DNA from: Macrocystis pyrifera
Lineage: Eukaryota > Sar > Phaeophyceae > Laminariales > Laminariaceae
Length of the DNA stretch: 64,000 nt
Direction of reading: 5' to 3'
Assembly: GCA_031763025.1 (NCBI GenBank)
Contig: JASSKH010000005.1
Coordinates: forward strand, 14,598,128-14,662,127
This document shows, in pieces, positions 35,301-43,065 of this stretch. Position 1 is the stretch's first letter, and each line of letters begins with the position of its first letter. The position numbers and the translations under genes were made by a program. A model generated the notes under the pieces. That model was not told where the DNA came from. It saw only the letters and a program-made list of their open reading frames with translations, and made no database searches.

Positions 35301-35968
35301 GCGACGCCCAACGTAACCCATGTTGAACGACGGCCGTAAAATACTGCTGTGATACCCGATAGCATCGACAGCAGCAGTACGCACAACGCTTTCTAGCTAC
35401 CACGAGCACGACTATTGGGTTGACCTTCATCGTTGATACTTACCGTTTTCAATAGTACTTACAACGTCGAACACTACACGAGGCGCAGCAGTGTCCGTCC
35501 GTCCCGACCGCACGTCTTTTTCTGCGACTTTAACAAGTTACGGGAATGGGTGAGGTATCAGACCAACCCTGGCCGATTCGGTCAGTCCACACCTTCAGGA
35601 GCGTTGAAGAGGGCTGCCTCTCCGTTGCTCTCCGCCAGCATGCAGAAGAAGACACCCTCAGTGATGACGAACACAGCTGAATTGTTGTTCCTCAGGCCGG
35701 TAACCTCGTCGAATGCAGGGTCGCCCGCGATCTGCTTGTACCTCGCCGGGTTGGCAGGGTCGGGGGTGCCGGGCAGCGGGAAAAAATCCTCGAAAGTGTC
35801 AGGAGCAAGGGGATGTACGTCCTCGCACACCCAGTTCGTGTCCCCAAGCTCGCCTTCGCAGAAGCGTCCAGTTTGCGCACAGACGAACCTGGCCGAAGAA
35901 AGTACAACAATCGTCGCAAATAACCTCGCGAGCGATGACAGCCGCATTTTGCTGGGTCCGGAGAACAT
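14387..35968 (-). CDS. secreted metallo-beta-lactamase-fold hydrolase, gene of about 21.5 kb with repeat-filled introns
   Basis: Read on the - strand, exons 35968-35593, 29401-29283, 27925-27665 (or -27615), 15647 (or 15603)-15533, 14996-14804 and 14597-14471 give one colinear metallo-beta-lactamase-fold protein. Intron phases agree at every junction (1, 0, 0 or 2, 1, 2). A last tiny exon at 14416-14387 is possible. The protein starts with a signal peptide. It carries the VFVITEGV start strand, the zinc motif as NSHWDHIGAA, the HETGDYLLYL motif, an RDGVVF strand with the candidate bridging Asp, LVGGHLTRLG with the last His, and a helical C-terminus. Family members hydrolyse diverse esters, lactams and thioesters on a di-metal site, so the substrate is not predictable. 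The first His of HxHxDH is Asn here. The huge introns hold SINEs, MITEs and tandem duplications. A decayed paralogue lies at 62.7-63.5 kb. Confidence 0.75.
14471..14597 (-). CDS. metallo-hydrolase exon 6 (C-terminal helix and strand)
   Basis: Starting in phase 2 after CTCCCCAG, the exon encodes LNEYLERIIDVCYDYV, then GRDWLAELNGVEVTLRSH, ending before GTACGT in phase 0. In relatives this region reads as a helix, then a strand with GxDVFTRSHCW near the C-terminus. A final exon 14416-14387 (after GTGAAGCCAG) would add nine residues and a TGA; that part is a guess. The paralogue at 62821-62695 has the same exon with one stop codon. Confidence 0.75.
14804..14996 (-). CDS. metallo-hydrolase exon 5 (GGHLTRLG motif)
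   Basis: The exon begins in phase 1 after CGAACAG. It reads IDFDVLVGGHLTRLGTKEDV, whose His is the final metal ligand, then DKVDYFADILAGSELGHATV, an amphipathic helix. It ends with HELADHTW in phase 2 before GTGTGT. This is the best conserved piece between the two gene copies in the window: 63481-63295 repeats it with the same splice phases. The pattern GGHL.RLGT.EDV is characteristic of one metallo-hydrolase subgroup. Confidence 0.85.
15533..15647 (-). CDS. metallo-hydrolase exon 4 (RDGVVF strand and following helix)
   Basis: Two acceptors are possible on the - strand: CTTCCTCCGAG at 15648 (phase 0) or GTATTCAG at 15604 (phase 2). The longer version includes MFLRDGVVFRSPFF, which aligns with the LVDVVFPGW.PF strand of the family and supplies the bridging Asp. 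I prefer it for that reason. Both continue with MHITQDVQGYLEGLDQIN, a helix seen in relatives just before the last zinc-binding strand. The exon ends AACG before GTGCGC in phase 1, matching exon 5. Confidence 0.7.
16283..16698. repeat. perfect tandem duplication, 2 x 208 bp
   Basis: 16283-16490 and 16491-16698 are identical by eye. Both start CTCAACCTAGCCTGCCC and end GGCGAAAAACAAGCATTC. Complete identity in an otherwise decayed intron means a very recent duplication or an assembly artefact. Confidence 0.95.
17000..17304 (-). mobile_element. tRNA-derived SINE copy
   Basis: Same family as the copies at 25.2, 28.9, 29.9, 30.9, 37.5 and 59.5 kb. Read on the - strand, a tRNA-like head with A-box (TGGCTTGGTAGGTGG) and a degraded B-box is followed by the body with CGATGAAAATCGACGAGCAG and CGTACCGGGGACC. 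It ends at CAGAAGATCGCTTTCGAGGG. This copy is among the most diverged and carries a short insertion in the head. Confidence 0.8.
19205..19700. repeat. two-copy tandem duplication, 264-bp period
   Basis: Blocks GGTGGCACCTGC, CGTCTTCAAA, GCGGAACCAGGAAACACAC, GCCGAGCGTAC.GCGACG and a CTG-rich stretch occur in the same order from about 19205 and again from about 19469. Identity is moderate (about 75-80% by eye). The long open frame across the second copy starts in a CTG run and is not convincing as a gene. Confidence 0.75.
20048..20153. mobile_element. MITE family A copy
   Basis: Ends TTACGGGGGACC and GGTCCCCCGTAA form terminal inverted repeats; the centre is AT-rich with TAGTAAAAATATGG. TA precedes the left end. 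Diverged from the other seven copies in the middle. Confidence 0.8.
20268..20335. repeat. short tandem duplication, about 40 bp
   Basis: TTAATGAACTCATCAAGTCATCTCC and TTAATGAACTCGTCAAGTCATCTCC are each followed by a variant of CAAAGATACAG. Confidence 0.7.
24749..25200. repeat. two-copy tandem duplication, 266-bp period, beside a SINE
   Basis: GGTACCCCG.TGAAGGCGGGGAGTAGCGCTTGTTCTG opens both units (24749 and 25015). Both contain AGAGAAAAAAGGGC, GAAGGGAAAAATA and end near CATCAGACATGTACGA or its variant. The second unit abuts the SINE head at 25205. A third fragment of the joining segment (GCCAAACGGCGTATGGCGTAT) recurs at about 25570, after the SINE, so the duplication seems to bracket the SINE insertion. 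Confidence 0.8.
25205..25512 (+). mobile_element. tRNA-derived SINE copy
   Basis: A tRNA-like head starts GGCGTCCCCGGTGGCTTGAT, with A-box GGCTTGATAGGTGG and B-box GGGTTCAAGTCTCACC about 45 bases later. These are the two internal RNA polymerase III promoter elements. The head is followed by a body of about 230 bp (GGGACTTTTTCTTGCAT, AAGCGGAAAGCGCGA, ATCGACGAGCAGTGGGAATG, GGGACGACACCTGTGACCAC, CAGAAGATCGTCGAGGGTAA). The tail is A-rich. The anticodon arm is not a clean stem, so it is not a functional tRNA. Confidence 0.9.
25788..26045 (+). mobile_element. diverged SINE copy lacking the B-box
   Basis: The head (GGCGTCCTCGATGGCTTGGTACGTGG) retains the A-box region but the B-box and following 60 bases are missing. 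The body keeps CATGAAAATCGACGAGGAGCGGGAA and AGGGGGGAGAAGGGACG. Same orientation as the copy 580 bases upstream. Without a B-box it should be transcriptionally dead. Confidence 0.75.
27167..27263. mobile_element. MITE family B copy
   Basis: Terminal inverted repeats of about 35 bp: the left end has CCGCAGTCCCGTTTTGGGGACAA and the right end has the reverse complement ending in GGTACTAAAGGGGTT. Spacer about 27 bp. The two other copies are at 28.4 and 34.6 kb. Confidence 0.8.
27615..27925 (-). CDS. metallo-hydrolase exon 3 (DHIGAA and HETGD motifs)
   Basis: The exon starts after TTTTGCCAG with GACCACATCGGCGCGGCC, reading DHIGAAGLVVDYF, the second half of the HxHxDH motif. It continues through a loop with PEWYQEDV to DVHETGDYLLYLNK, whose His is the next zinc ligand. 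Two ends are possible. A strong donor, CACCAG before GTATGA, gives an end at 27615 (phase 2). A weaker one, AGG before GTCAAA, gives 27665 (phase 0) and joins to the longer form of exon 4, which keeps the conserved Asp. Both keep frame with one of the exon 4 acceptors. Confidence 0.8.
28230..28388. mobile_element. MITE family A copy with internal insertion
   Basis: Left end TTCGGGGAACCATAGAAAATAGGACC and right end GGTCTTGTTAACTATGGACCCCCGTAAT match the family. The centre is longer than usual because of a repeated GTACGTACAGGTTT segment. A family B MITE follows after about 10 bases. Confidence 0.7.
28398..28488. mobile_element. MITE family B copy, diverged
   Basis: AACCCTTGTACGACTGCAGTCCC and GGGACTGCAGGTCTAAAAGG form imperfect inverted ends. 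Placed directly after a family A MITE. Confidence 0.65.
28926..29134 (-). mobile_element. SINE copy with central deletion
   Basis: Reads on the - strand from the tRNA-like head (near 29130) to AAAGTGATGATG. The body segment with CATTCGATGAAAATCGACGAGC is missing, and the remaining parts join at about 29050. B-box is GGGTTCAAGCCTCACC. It lies in intron 2 of the metallo-hydrolase gene. Confidence 0.8.
29283..29401 (-). CDS. metallo-hydrolase exon 2 (up to the metal-binding loop)
   Basis: The exon begins in phase 1 after TTCTATTTCAG and ends at a TGG codon before GTAAGC. It encodes SSWLPESVKALLAV and then KHIVYTNSHW. In relatives the equivalent segment is a helix followed by the strand IxHVVYSHxHxDHIGG. 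The His-x-His pair is here Asn-x-His (AAC in place of CAC), while the Trp precedes the Asp-His of exon 3. The helix-strand order and the phase-0 join to DHIGAA support the call strongly. Confidence 0.8.
29917..30271 (-). mobile_element. SINE copy with an internal inverted duplication
   Basis: The family body is present, but GGGAGAAGGGACGACACCTG (29986-30005) is mirrored by CAGGTGTCGTCCCTTCTCCC (30022-30041). The copy therefore contains a hairpin of about 30 bp per arm with a short loop. No other copy in the window has this. The head at 30210-30270 shows a weakened B-box (GGTTCAAATCTCGCCC). Confidence 0.85.
30270..30843. repeat. two-copy tandem duplication, about 325-bp period
   Basis: Units begin GGCTTTTTTACGTATT at 30270 and 30595. 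Shared blocks are TATACATATGGTGTATG, GCAGACGCACGCACGCACGC, CTCATGGTTGGACGAG, AGCATTGACAACAGCAGTAG and GAACACCAGAACCCAAAACA. The first unit begins right at the end of the SINE head at 30271. The last motif is present a third time at about 30560. Confidence 0.85.
30891..31203 (-). mobile_element. tRNA-derived SINE copy
   Basis: A nearly full copy, - strand: head GTCCCCGGTGGCTGGGTAGG, B-box GAGTTCGAGTCTCACC, complete body, and a tail running into CATCACTTTTACTTTCCAGCC on the + strand. Confidence 0.88.
32085..32530. repeat. degenerate array of short units with GTCCGGACA-like motifs
   Basis: Motifs such as GACACTGCTGTCTATTGG, GTCCGGACAA, GAAATTG..TCGACA and ACAATTGATTT recur about every 50-60 bases in mixed order. 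Units are too diverged to set a precise period. Confidence 0.5.
32546..32655. mobile_element. MITE family A copy
   Basis: TTACGGAGGACCATAGTTAA on the left and TTATGGCCCCCCGTAA on the right, flanked by TA on both sides. The centre carries CCTATATATTTACCTATTTT as in other copies. Confidence 0.85.
32718..32833. mobile_element. MITE family A copy
   Basis: TTACGGGGGTCCATAGTTCA and TTACTATGGTTCCCCGTA ends. It lies 62 bases after the previous copy in the same relative orientation. Confidence 0.85.
33241..33453 (+). other. coding-like stretch of unknown function
   Basis: An open frame with balanced composition contains MDHDTNESFTPGWAINLHHQ and LLQGRNGTWNLLGSC, including potential N-glycosylation sites, and stops at 33453. 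The reverse strand is also partly open. It lies in intron 1 of the metallo-hydrolase gene, on the opposite strand. I do not recognise the family. It may be a fragment of a mobile element or an isolated exon. Confidence 0.3.
34592..34684. mobile_element. MITE family B copy, best preserved
   Basis: CCTTTAGTACCGCAGTCCCA and GGGACTGCGGTACTAAAGG are near-perfect inverted ends, extended by AACCC and GGGTT. Spacer AT-rich. Confidence 0.88.
34857..34951. mobile_element. MITE family A copy, short form
   Basis: GCGGGGGTACATAGTAAATAGGACC and GGTCCTATTAACTATGGTCCCCGG ends; the central AT-rich part is about 20 bases shorter than usual. Confidence 0.8.
35593..35968 (-). CDS. metallo-hydrolase exon 1 (signal peptide and N-terminal strands)
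   Basis: Met at 35968; a second in-frame Met at 35947 starts MRLSSLARLFATIVVLSS, a basic n-region plus hydrophobic core ending at ARFVCAQ, a convincing secretory signal with cleavage near CA-Q. The second Met is the better start for export. The mature part is acidic and Pro-rich, then has NNNSAVFVITEGVFF and LFNAPEG, matching the first beta-hairpin of metallo-beta-lactamase-fold hydrolases (VFVVTDEGVIL.DAP). The exon ends in GAAG before GTGTGG in phase 1, which fits the phase-1 acceptor of the next exon and restores a Gly codon. Confidence 0.8.
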
Positions 35969-37458
35969 GTTGGGCCCCAGGCGCTCAGGTAGCTATTGTG
36001 AGGTGTATAGCGCTGTGGTAGTGGGCAGTGTGCAGCTAGGGAAAGAACCTTGATCTGCGAGAGAAAGGAAAGTGGTGAAAGTCTCAACAAGTGCAGCAGT
36101 GAGAAAATGGGCAGACGGTCGCGTGCTGTCGGCACGCCGAAGCTTGGCCTAGTCTTTCAAACACAGGTACGAATGGCGCGAATGAGGACTAGGCAAGCAA
36201 GGAGCCCCGAGAAAAAAGCCGAAGAGGGACGAAAGCTCTGAACTAAAAACGCCGACAGATCAACGAACTCTCTGAATACGGCAGTTTGGGAAAGAACAAT
36301 CGACATATTCCAGCAAATTAAAAAAAAAAAAAAAAATCACGCTATCGCAGGAAGTTATTAATAGTTGCCCAGGGCCCATCCTTTTGTAGTAATACAATCA
36401 GATCATTAATATAAATACTAGTAATAGCCAGGTTTGTGAAAGGACGCAGTTGATATCTTGGCAACATAAAAAATATGAACCAGAAAAGGTCGACATCCGA
36501 TACGATAACTAGACAATTCCAGTGCCACCTAGCTTTTAGACATGATCGGACATGCTTGACGAACTTTATGACATGTAATTCGATCACGACTTGACACCCC
36601 CGTTTAGTTAGTTTTATTTTGACGATTGTACCTTACTGAATGTTTGTAAGGAACTACTGCTGTCTGTGTCCTATTCCTCCGTGGAAACATGTTTCAACGA
36701 AACAATTTCGGCATCACGGGGACACAGCAGCAGTACAGCAGAGGCAATCCTGGACGTGTGGGGGATGTCTGCACGTGCACACACCTTTTGCGCACGGAAC
36801 ACACTCAGAGCTCCCACATGCTGTTACTGCCGCAGGAACGAGGAGCTACGGCTTGCCCAAGACATTCTGGGTCGTTCACGGGAGCTAGTGACCGGGGCGA
36901 TAATCAATTACACCGGAGAACGAGAAATACACGGGAAACTAAAGACGGCGAGAAAAAGAACGGTCTATAAAGAGCGCCAGAAAAAAGTGGCATATAGTTC
37001 CAACCGTTCCAACTGACGAGAAAGGTGAGAGTCGCAAAGTCGGCAAACAGAAAGCGGGAAGAAAAATTGCCGACGGACGGGTCAAGAATCAAGAACGGAC
37101 CAAGAACGGAGCGGGGGCCTTGATACTTGACACGGAAGTAGGATGCCGCGACACAGAGAGTGGTGGAGATCGAGCACGAGTGCTTTATGCCAAAGGTATA
37201 GAGTATTTTTCGCGAGATGCAATAGTAGCCGCTACACCTGCAGTTCGCGCCGCTAGTGAGGAGGAGGGCCGCTGGAGAGGCGGCAGTCAACGAACTGCTG
37301 AGCATGTCGCAGTCAGTTGTTGATGTAGTCCCGCCGCCGAAAAATATGGTCATGCGGGTGGGTGAAAGCACTGCTTCTACAGCACTACGACCGACAGCAG
37401 TACAGCCGTGGAGACAATTAGCGGTCCCTCGAGAGCCGGTATGGGCCGGTCTTAGCCG
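35969..37458. other. upstream flank of the metallo-hydrolase gene
   Basis: The promoter and any 5' UTR of the - strand metallo-hydrolase should lie in the first few hundred bases. I see no clear TATA box. A poly-A run sits at 36320-36335. Frames at 36.6-37.4 kb on both strands are short and unsupported. Confidence 0.35.
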
Positions 37459-37783
37459 GCGTCCCCGGTGGCTTGGCAGGTGGTCCGCGTACCTATCAAG
37501 ATCAATTTCGTGGGTTCAAATCTTACCGAGTGCATGCTGGTAGGGACTTTTTCTTGCATAAAAAAATGATAAGCGGAAAGCGCGAGAGCGTGAGGTAGCT
37601 ACATTCCATGAAAATCAACGAGCAGTGGGAATGCTGAACCCTATGCGCGACAAAAAATAAAGGCACGTACCGGGCGGGAGGAGGGACGACACCTGTGACC
37701 ACGGCTTGTCCAGAAGATCGTCGAGGGTAAAACCTCCTACGAGTGGGCTGGAAGGTAAAAGTGATGACGAAAAAAAAAAAAAG
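37459..37783 (+). mobile_element. tRNA-derived SINE copy with poly-A tail
   Basis: Head GGCGTCCCCGGTGGCTTGGC, A-box GGCTTGGCAGGTGG, B-box GGGTTCAAATCTTACC, full body, then GTAAAAGTGATGACG and a 13-base A run at 37770-37782. The A tail supports mobilisation by a LINE reverse transcriptase. Confidence 0.92.
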
Positions 37784-38896
37784 TCAACTATTAATAATTG
37801 CAAAGTAACCGACGGGCCCTTTTGCGGCAACCGGCACTACTCCGCACACTACACCGGTGAACCCTGTATGGGCCAAGCGATTCCGCAAGCTCTTTATCGG
37901 GAAACCGGCACTATACAATAGAGGGACCACTGCAGCTGTTGTATCGCCATACCGCCATGCATTTACACACCGTCCGTCTGTTTGTTTTCCCCGTCTCTCC
38001 TCTCGCCATGTCATAATCTGGACTTCCCGTAAATACTGCTGATGTACCTTTTACTATAGTTGTAGCTTCAAACAATGTTTGTGCGCAGGTATACTTGAAT
38101 ATACCGGAAGATACTCTCACACTATACCTGGCACAACACCTCTACAAAACAATCAACAGTCAATCCTACCACAGGTACGTCGTGTAGAAACGACTACGGT
38201 ACAGGGGTAATACTGTTTTCGTATGCTACACCACGGACTCGTACACATCCAGCTCCTGCTAGGACCTGCTTGGCACCCCACGGTCCCGCGCCGACGTGAC
38301 CCTACCCGGGCCCGAGGCCCCTAAGCCCCAAACTGAGCCGTGGCCTAGATTTTCCCCCAAGGAGGGAGCTCACCGCTCACCGCTTATTGGACGTAATAAA
38401 TAGTTGAGAGTGTACAGCAGTACGAAAAGAGCCAGTGAGCCAGTATCCGAACCCTCTAGCCCCGAAGGCCCACTTGACAACTACCACGGTTTGTGTGCGT
38501 GTTCTGCACATTAAACCGTTCTTTCTACCCGTCGACATCCAGCACAGCTATTAGTAGTGTCCGTGCCGATTCTTCAATCTTCCAGAGATACAAGTTCTTT
38601 CTGTGCCAGGGTGGTCACAAAACTACGCCACATCAGAGATACTACGTTACCACGTGTGCATTAAATGAGCGAGCGCGGTGTGGACAAAGCAATACCATGG
38701 ATACGACATGTACGACTAACACGTTGTACAAAAAAGAGAAACCAAAGGAAATATAAAATATTCACTAGTTTTGTCACCCTTGCGACCGCTTTGTAACCAT
38801 ACTCCACTCACTCACTCGCTACTGCTGAGAGAATCTCCGCCGTTTCCAAATCCGTTTGTTTGGTTCGGTAGTTTAATCGTGCTTGTCGCATACCAG
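37784..38896. other. no gene recognised
   Basis: A Cys-rich short frame at 38493-38756 (+) is open but unassignable. No repeats of note. Confidence 0.3.
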
Positions 38897-39353
38897 TATA
38901 TAACAGGATATTTTCGGACTTCAGGATGAAAGATTACTTCAGGATGAAATGCGAAAAAAATGAAAAATTGTGAAAAAATACCAAGAAAGCCAACTTTTTT
39001 TTTTTCGTTTCTGGGGTGGGTAGATATCACCACAAGGCGCCACCTCATGATTTTTTGGGGTCCTAGGACCCAGCGTCGCCGCTCACTGTCGCAAACGGGT
39101 TTTCACCTATTTCCGCCGTTCTCGGTGCGGGTAAGAATTCGATTTTTCGTTTTTTTTTGCGGTGGTGAGAGGCGATGCGAGATCCTATGACACCAAAAAT
39201 TCGCGAGGTGGTGCTTTGTGGTGGCTTCTACCCATCCTAGAAAAAGGAAGACAAAAAAAATGTTTCCTTGGTATCTTTTCATCGATTTCTATATTTTTAC
39301 GTTTCATCCTGAAGTAATCTTTCATCCTTAAGTCCGAAAATATCCTGTTATAT
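38897..39353. mobile_element. MITE-like element with 50-bp inverted ends
   Basis: The left end TATAACAGGATATTTTCGG, followed by ACTTCAGGATGAAAGATTAC, is mirrored at 39300-39353 with only one or two mismatches over about 52 bases. The interior (about 350 bp) holds a T run at 38996-39005 and no transposase. Only one copy is in this window. It is a non-autonomous DNA transposon by structure. Confidence 0.85.
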
Positions 39354-39960
39354 TATATATATATACTATATGTGTGAAACTGAAAAAAAACTAAAAAGCT
39401 TTTTTACGTAATGAGATCGAAAAATCCCTCAAAGCTCATTTTGCAAGCTTGTTTTTTGTCACTTCGATTGCGCGATCCACGTGGGGTGTAGGAATATATA
39501 TATGCCATGCCCGTATACTACTACTCGTACTATTATAACGAATCTCCTTGATGACATTTCGTTTTTCGGGTTGCATGTTCCATTTTGCAGATATTTTGCA
39601 CATTCTCCGTTTTTCAGGCCCACGATAGATAGAGCGAAGAAAAATAGATTAAGGCATGCTTTACGGCTTGGTTACCTCATGTTTCGGGAAAAACTCATAC
39701 CAGCTACTTGGACTTGGAGGGGGACATTTTTTTCCTGCAGCGGAGGCATTTTTACAGTGCGTGCATTGACAGCGATTACCACCGTGTCGAATATTATTAG
39801 TTATACGACTGGCTTTAGGCGGGATTCTCAAACAGCGGCTAATATATACGAGGTATTATGCATTTCAAGCGCCCTTTTCGCGCGCGGAGATATATTTACT
39901 GTCACTTTGTAGTGTTTTTATCGCAAAAGGGAAGTCCTTTCTGACTGCGTTGGTTTTTTT

Positions 39961-40377
39961 TACACGAATGAGCATTCCCAATACGCAGCAGTGTTGCACC
40001 AAGGGTGTGGTTCCAGGGTTGGTAAAAATTGACCCTAAGCACAACACATTAATTAAGGCATCGCTAGAAGACCGGACACGGGGGAAACACCGAAGGCTGG
40101 CAGCACACATCCATGGCTTATTAGCATATTGATTTGAGAACCCAAGTAGAAGTCAATTATGTGCCCTATTACGCGCGAACGAGCTGTTTGTGACACAGCA
40201 GTGATACTCAAAAAATATATATTAGTAAACCCTAGAGAGGTGCGACGAAACCTTCGCCATAACGCCCCAACTTCAACACGACGCTCAAACGTGTGCGATA
40301 TAAAACCGAATGCAACTGAACTCTGGACGGTAGTAGACAGCATCATGAAATCAGTCATTCCGCCAAAAACAGTTACA
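39961..40377 (+). other. coding-like exons of unknown function
   Basis: Two open + strand stretches look protein-like: 39961-40132 with GVVPGLVKIDPKHNTLIKAS, and about 40225-40377 with REVRRNLRHNAPTS and NATELWTVVDSIMKSV, which stops in phase 0 before a perfect GTAAGT donor at 40378. They could be exons of one gene. A long - strand frame overlaps (40053-40538), so the strand is not certain. I do not recognise the protein. Confidence 0.3.
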
Positions 40378-41154
40378 GTAAGTAGTTCGTGAACGCAAGA
40401 CACGGGTGGGAAACGTTGTAGCAGCGTGCAAAAGCAGGCCTTTACAAAAGGTGGCAGATGCTTGGGTTCTACCGCGTCACTTGTCATGGTACGTAGCACG
40501 TGGGACAGACTATCTATGGTCCCGCAGTTGCGTAGCACTTTGAAGTTTTCACCAACCTGTTGTGATCAGTGTTGGTGCAACTTGTACCGTCCATTTCATT
40601 TGCAGGTTGCGCGGCTTAGGTCAATTCTTTAGCAATCGGAAACATGGATTGAAAAAACTGGTTTTCGATCTCCGACAAAAATTGACATTCTCATGCAGTT
40701 GAAAAAGCGCATTTTAAATCCAACATGTTTCGATCATGATTTAAAGCTGGACCGAACAAACCTGAGATTCTCGATCCAACTGGCCTGTCGGAATCATGCA
40801 CCGAAAGTGTTGGAAAGCCCCGCCTCGTACTCGTACGAGTATCACACACCCACAAAACGACATTCGACACGACCCCACACCACAACATCGGCGACCCTGG
40901 CTTGGGTGCTGTCACTTGTGCTATGATCGGCGCGAGTCAGCGTGATACATCCTTATCTACGCCCGTCAGCAGCACGTGACAGCAGCCGATACCCGCAGGG
41001 CGCGGTATCGAGGAGCTCTCGCCAACTGCTGCGCTGACTGTGTGTAGCTTTGGCGACTCTCAAAATAAATCCAGGGCCGCGATGGCCTCGAGAACGAGAT
41101 GGAGGAGAATGCCCCGCGTGTCACTCACACGCTGCTCGAGGAAGAAGCGAGACA

Positions 41155-41273
41155 TGAGCATGTATGTACGGGTGCTGGAAGATGAAGACCTCTTCGACCC
41201 CACGAGCATTACGGCGAAGCAGTTTCGAACCGACTTCCGCCAACCCTACCCTTTTTTCATAGTCAACTATTGA
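41155..41273 (+). pseudogene. possible fragment of a PIF/Harbinger-type transposase N-terminal region
   Basis: The frame reads LEDEDLFDPTSITAKQF and FRTDFRQPYPFF, reminiscent of the segment FxxxFRVPYPFF that precedes the DDE domain in Harbinger transposases. An upstream frame (41085-41150) with ENEMEENAPRVTHTLLEEEA also looks coding but is in another frame, so a frameshift or intron is needed. Nothing downstream continues the domain. Low confidence. Confidence 0.25.
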
Positions 41274-41708
41274 AAATCACCCCCTTACATCAAACGCCTC
41301 CATAAGAACATAAAAACATTATATTCGATCCCGACGGACGATGAGAAGGATAGCTACTCACAATCCAGTCGGAAGAGTAACCGATCGGAAACCGGCTCTC
41401 TCAATCCTAGCTTCCGACTGCATAAGGATTTGGCCTTACTATGATACCGCTGTAAAAATGCTGAACCGTTCTGTTTTTATGAGGACCTTTTCTTACGGGC
41501 ATAACTGAACAGCCGGATTATTAATGCTGGTTGTTATCCGGGCGACCCGGAAACATCCCCCACGGTGAGGCCTCTTGCGATCAACGGCAGTATTTTGCTT
41601 CTTCAGAGCAGCAGTAAATACACGATGTACAAAGTTTAAACATGTTCTATACACCGCAGACCAGGGTGAGGGATGGAGCTGCTGCCCTGTCGTCGACACG
41701 CTTGATCT

Positions 41709-41815
41709 ATTACGGTGGTTCATAGTTAATAGGACCTATGGTACACAAAAAAACATGTATATTTAACTATTTTTTAAAACAATATTTGATCCTATTTACT
41801 ACGTTCCCCCGTGAT
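41709..41815. mobile_element. MITE family A copy
   Basis: TTACGGTGGTTCATAGTTAATAGG and TTACTACGTTCCCCCGTGA ends; TA on the left, partly decayed on the right. Confidence 0.8.
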
Positions 41816-42839
41816 ATCACATTTTGCAACTTTCAGATTCCTGTGAGGATAAACAAGTGAAAAAAAGTCTACCACCAGGAAGGTACAGTATTTCATAGAG
41901 TATATGTGGTGTTGTGCTGTCTGGAGCAATCAATACCTGGTACTGCTGATGATGTTGGAACGTTGTACGCACGAGATCGAGATCAATACAATGGCGATAT
42001 CGGAAGTATTGTTTCTCTTGGCGGTCGAATTGCACACAAACTCTTCCGAACGAGTGAACGTCGTGGTGTCTGCCGCCGACATGTATATTCTCACCGTGTT
42101 CAGGCTCACCGCAACCCACCGCTTTTTTTTTCACCATTAATATCATGATTTTACAAGTTCTACTGTAGAATGATAGCGTTCTCGGGCGAGAGCAAGACTA
42201 AATAAAAGTAGGTCCACAGCCACGCTCTTCTCGCCCGAACCCACATCGCTCAGGAGCACGCATGCATTACTTGCTCTTCGCCTCTTCCTTACCTACCAGT
42301 ATGTTATTTTATATTTTTCCATCCCAGTCATTTATTCGCTCTTCTTTTCTCTCTCCCTCTTGAAAAGAAGATAAAAAACTTAGATCGAGGGTCACACAGT
42401 ATACCCCCCCCCCCCCCCACGTGCCACCACAGTTCGTATCTTGCTTTTTTAAGGGGGGATTACTTCAACACCTTCCTCCCTCGTCGACTCGCATTGGATT
42501 GCGCCTACCCACGCTACACGCTCTCAGCAGTTAATTGTTTCGTAGTGTTTGCAACAATATTTTGCAGCTGCGAGCATAAATAATTATTCTGAAGTTGGAA
42601 AGCAGTCAAACATCGACGATCGACAATGTATATTTATTTGTATTTCAATTTTGTGAACGTACCGGACACTAGTAGTAGCTGTAACCACACACCCCAGGAA
42701 CAAGTCTTGGCCTCGTAAATTGTAATCAAGGTCTTACCGATGACCCCCCCTCACCCCTTCTCAGTCCCATTTTGGTGCTATCTAATGTCAACTTCATCCA
42801 TCTTCCCTTCCCAAGATATGCCCCACCCCCATAAGAAGA

Positions 42840-43065
42840 AATAGAAGAAGAAAAACAGGCAAAGTTCCGAGAAGAGATGCCAAACAATGCAGAGCAATTT
42901 TACGAGCTGTTGGGAAGAATAGGTACGTACGCAACAAATAACGATATAGAGAGGAATAACGCACGAGCTAGCAATACGATGATGGTGGAAGGATGTGAGC
43001 AATTGATCAAGGCCACGGCAAGTCATGTAATGTGGAATGAGTTGATACTATGCAACAAAGAGTAG
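42840..43065 (+). other. coding-like purine-rich stretch, possibly 5' part of a LINE
   Basis: The frame EEEKQAKFREEMPNNAEQFY continues with LLGRIGTYATNNDIERNN up to a stop at 43065. Its A/G-rich composition resembles the broken LINE at 46.1-48.2 kb. It could be a detached piece of that LINE or an independent exon. A C-run of about 15 bases lies upstream at 42404-42419. Confidence 0.3.

Larger units (their letters stand above)
29402..35592 (-). other. intron 1 of the metallo-hydrolase gene (6.2 kb), filled with repeats
   Basis: The intron holds two SINE copies, four MITEs (32.5, 32.7, 34.6 and 34.9 kb), a 325-bp tandem duplication at 30.3-30.8 kb and a degenerate short-period array at 32.1-32.5 kb. 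A coding-like stretch on the opposite strand lies at 33.2-33.5 kb. The acceptor, GCCTTCTATTTCAG on the - strand, has a good pyrimidine tract. Confidence 0.7.

Noticed and set aside
40053..40538. 161-residue open frame on the - strand
   Set aside because: The + strand frame in the same place meets a perfect splice donor and has a more protein-like composition; neither has a known domain.
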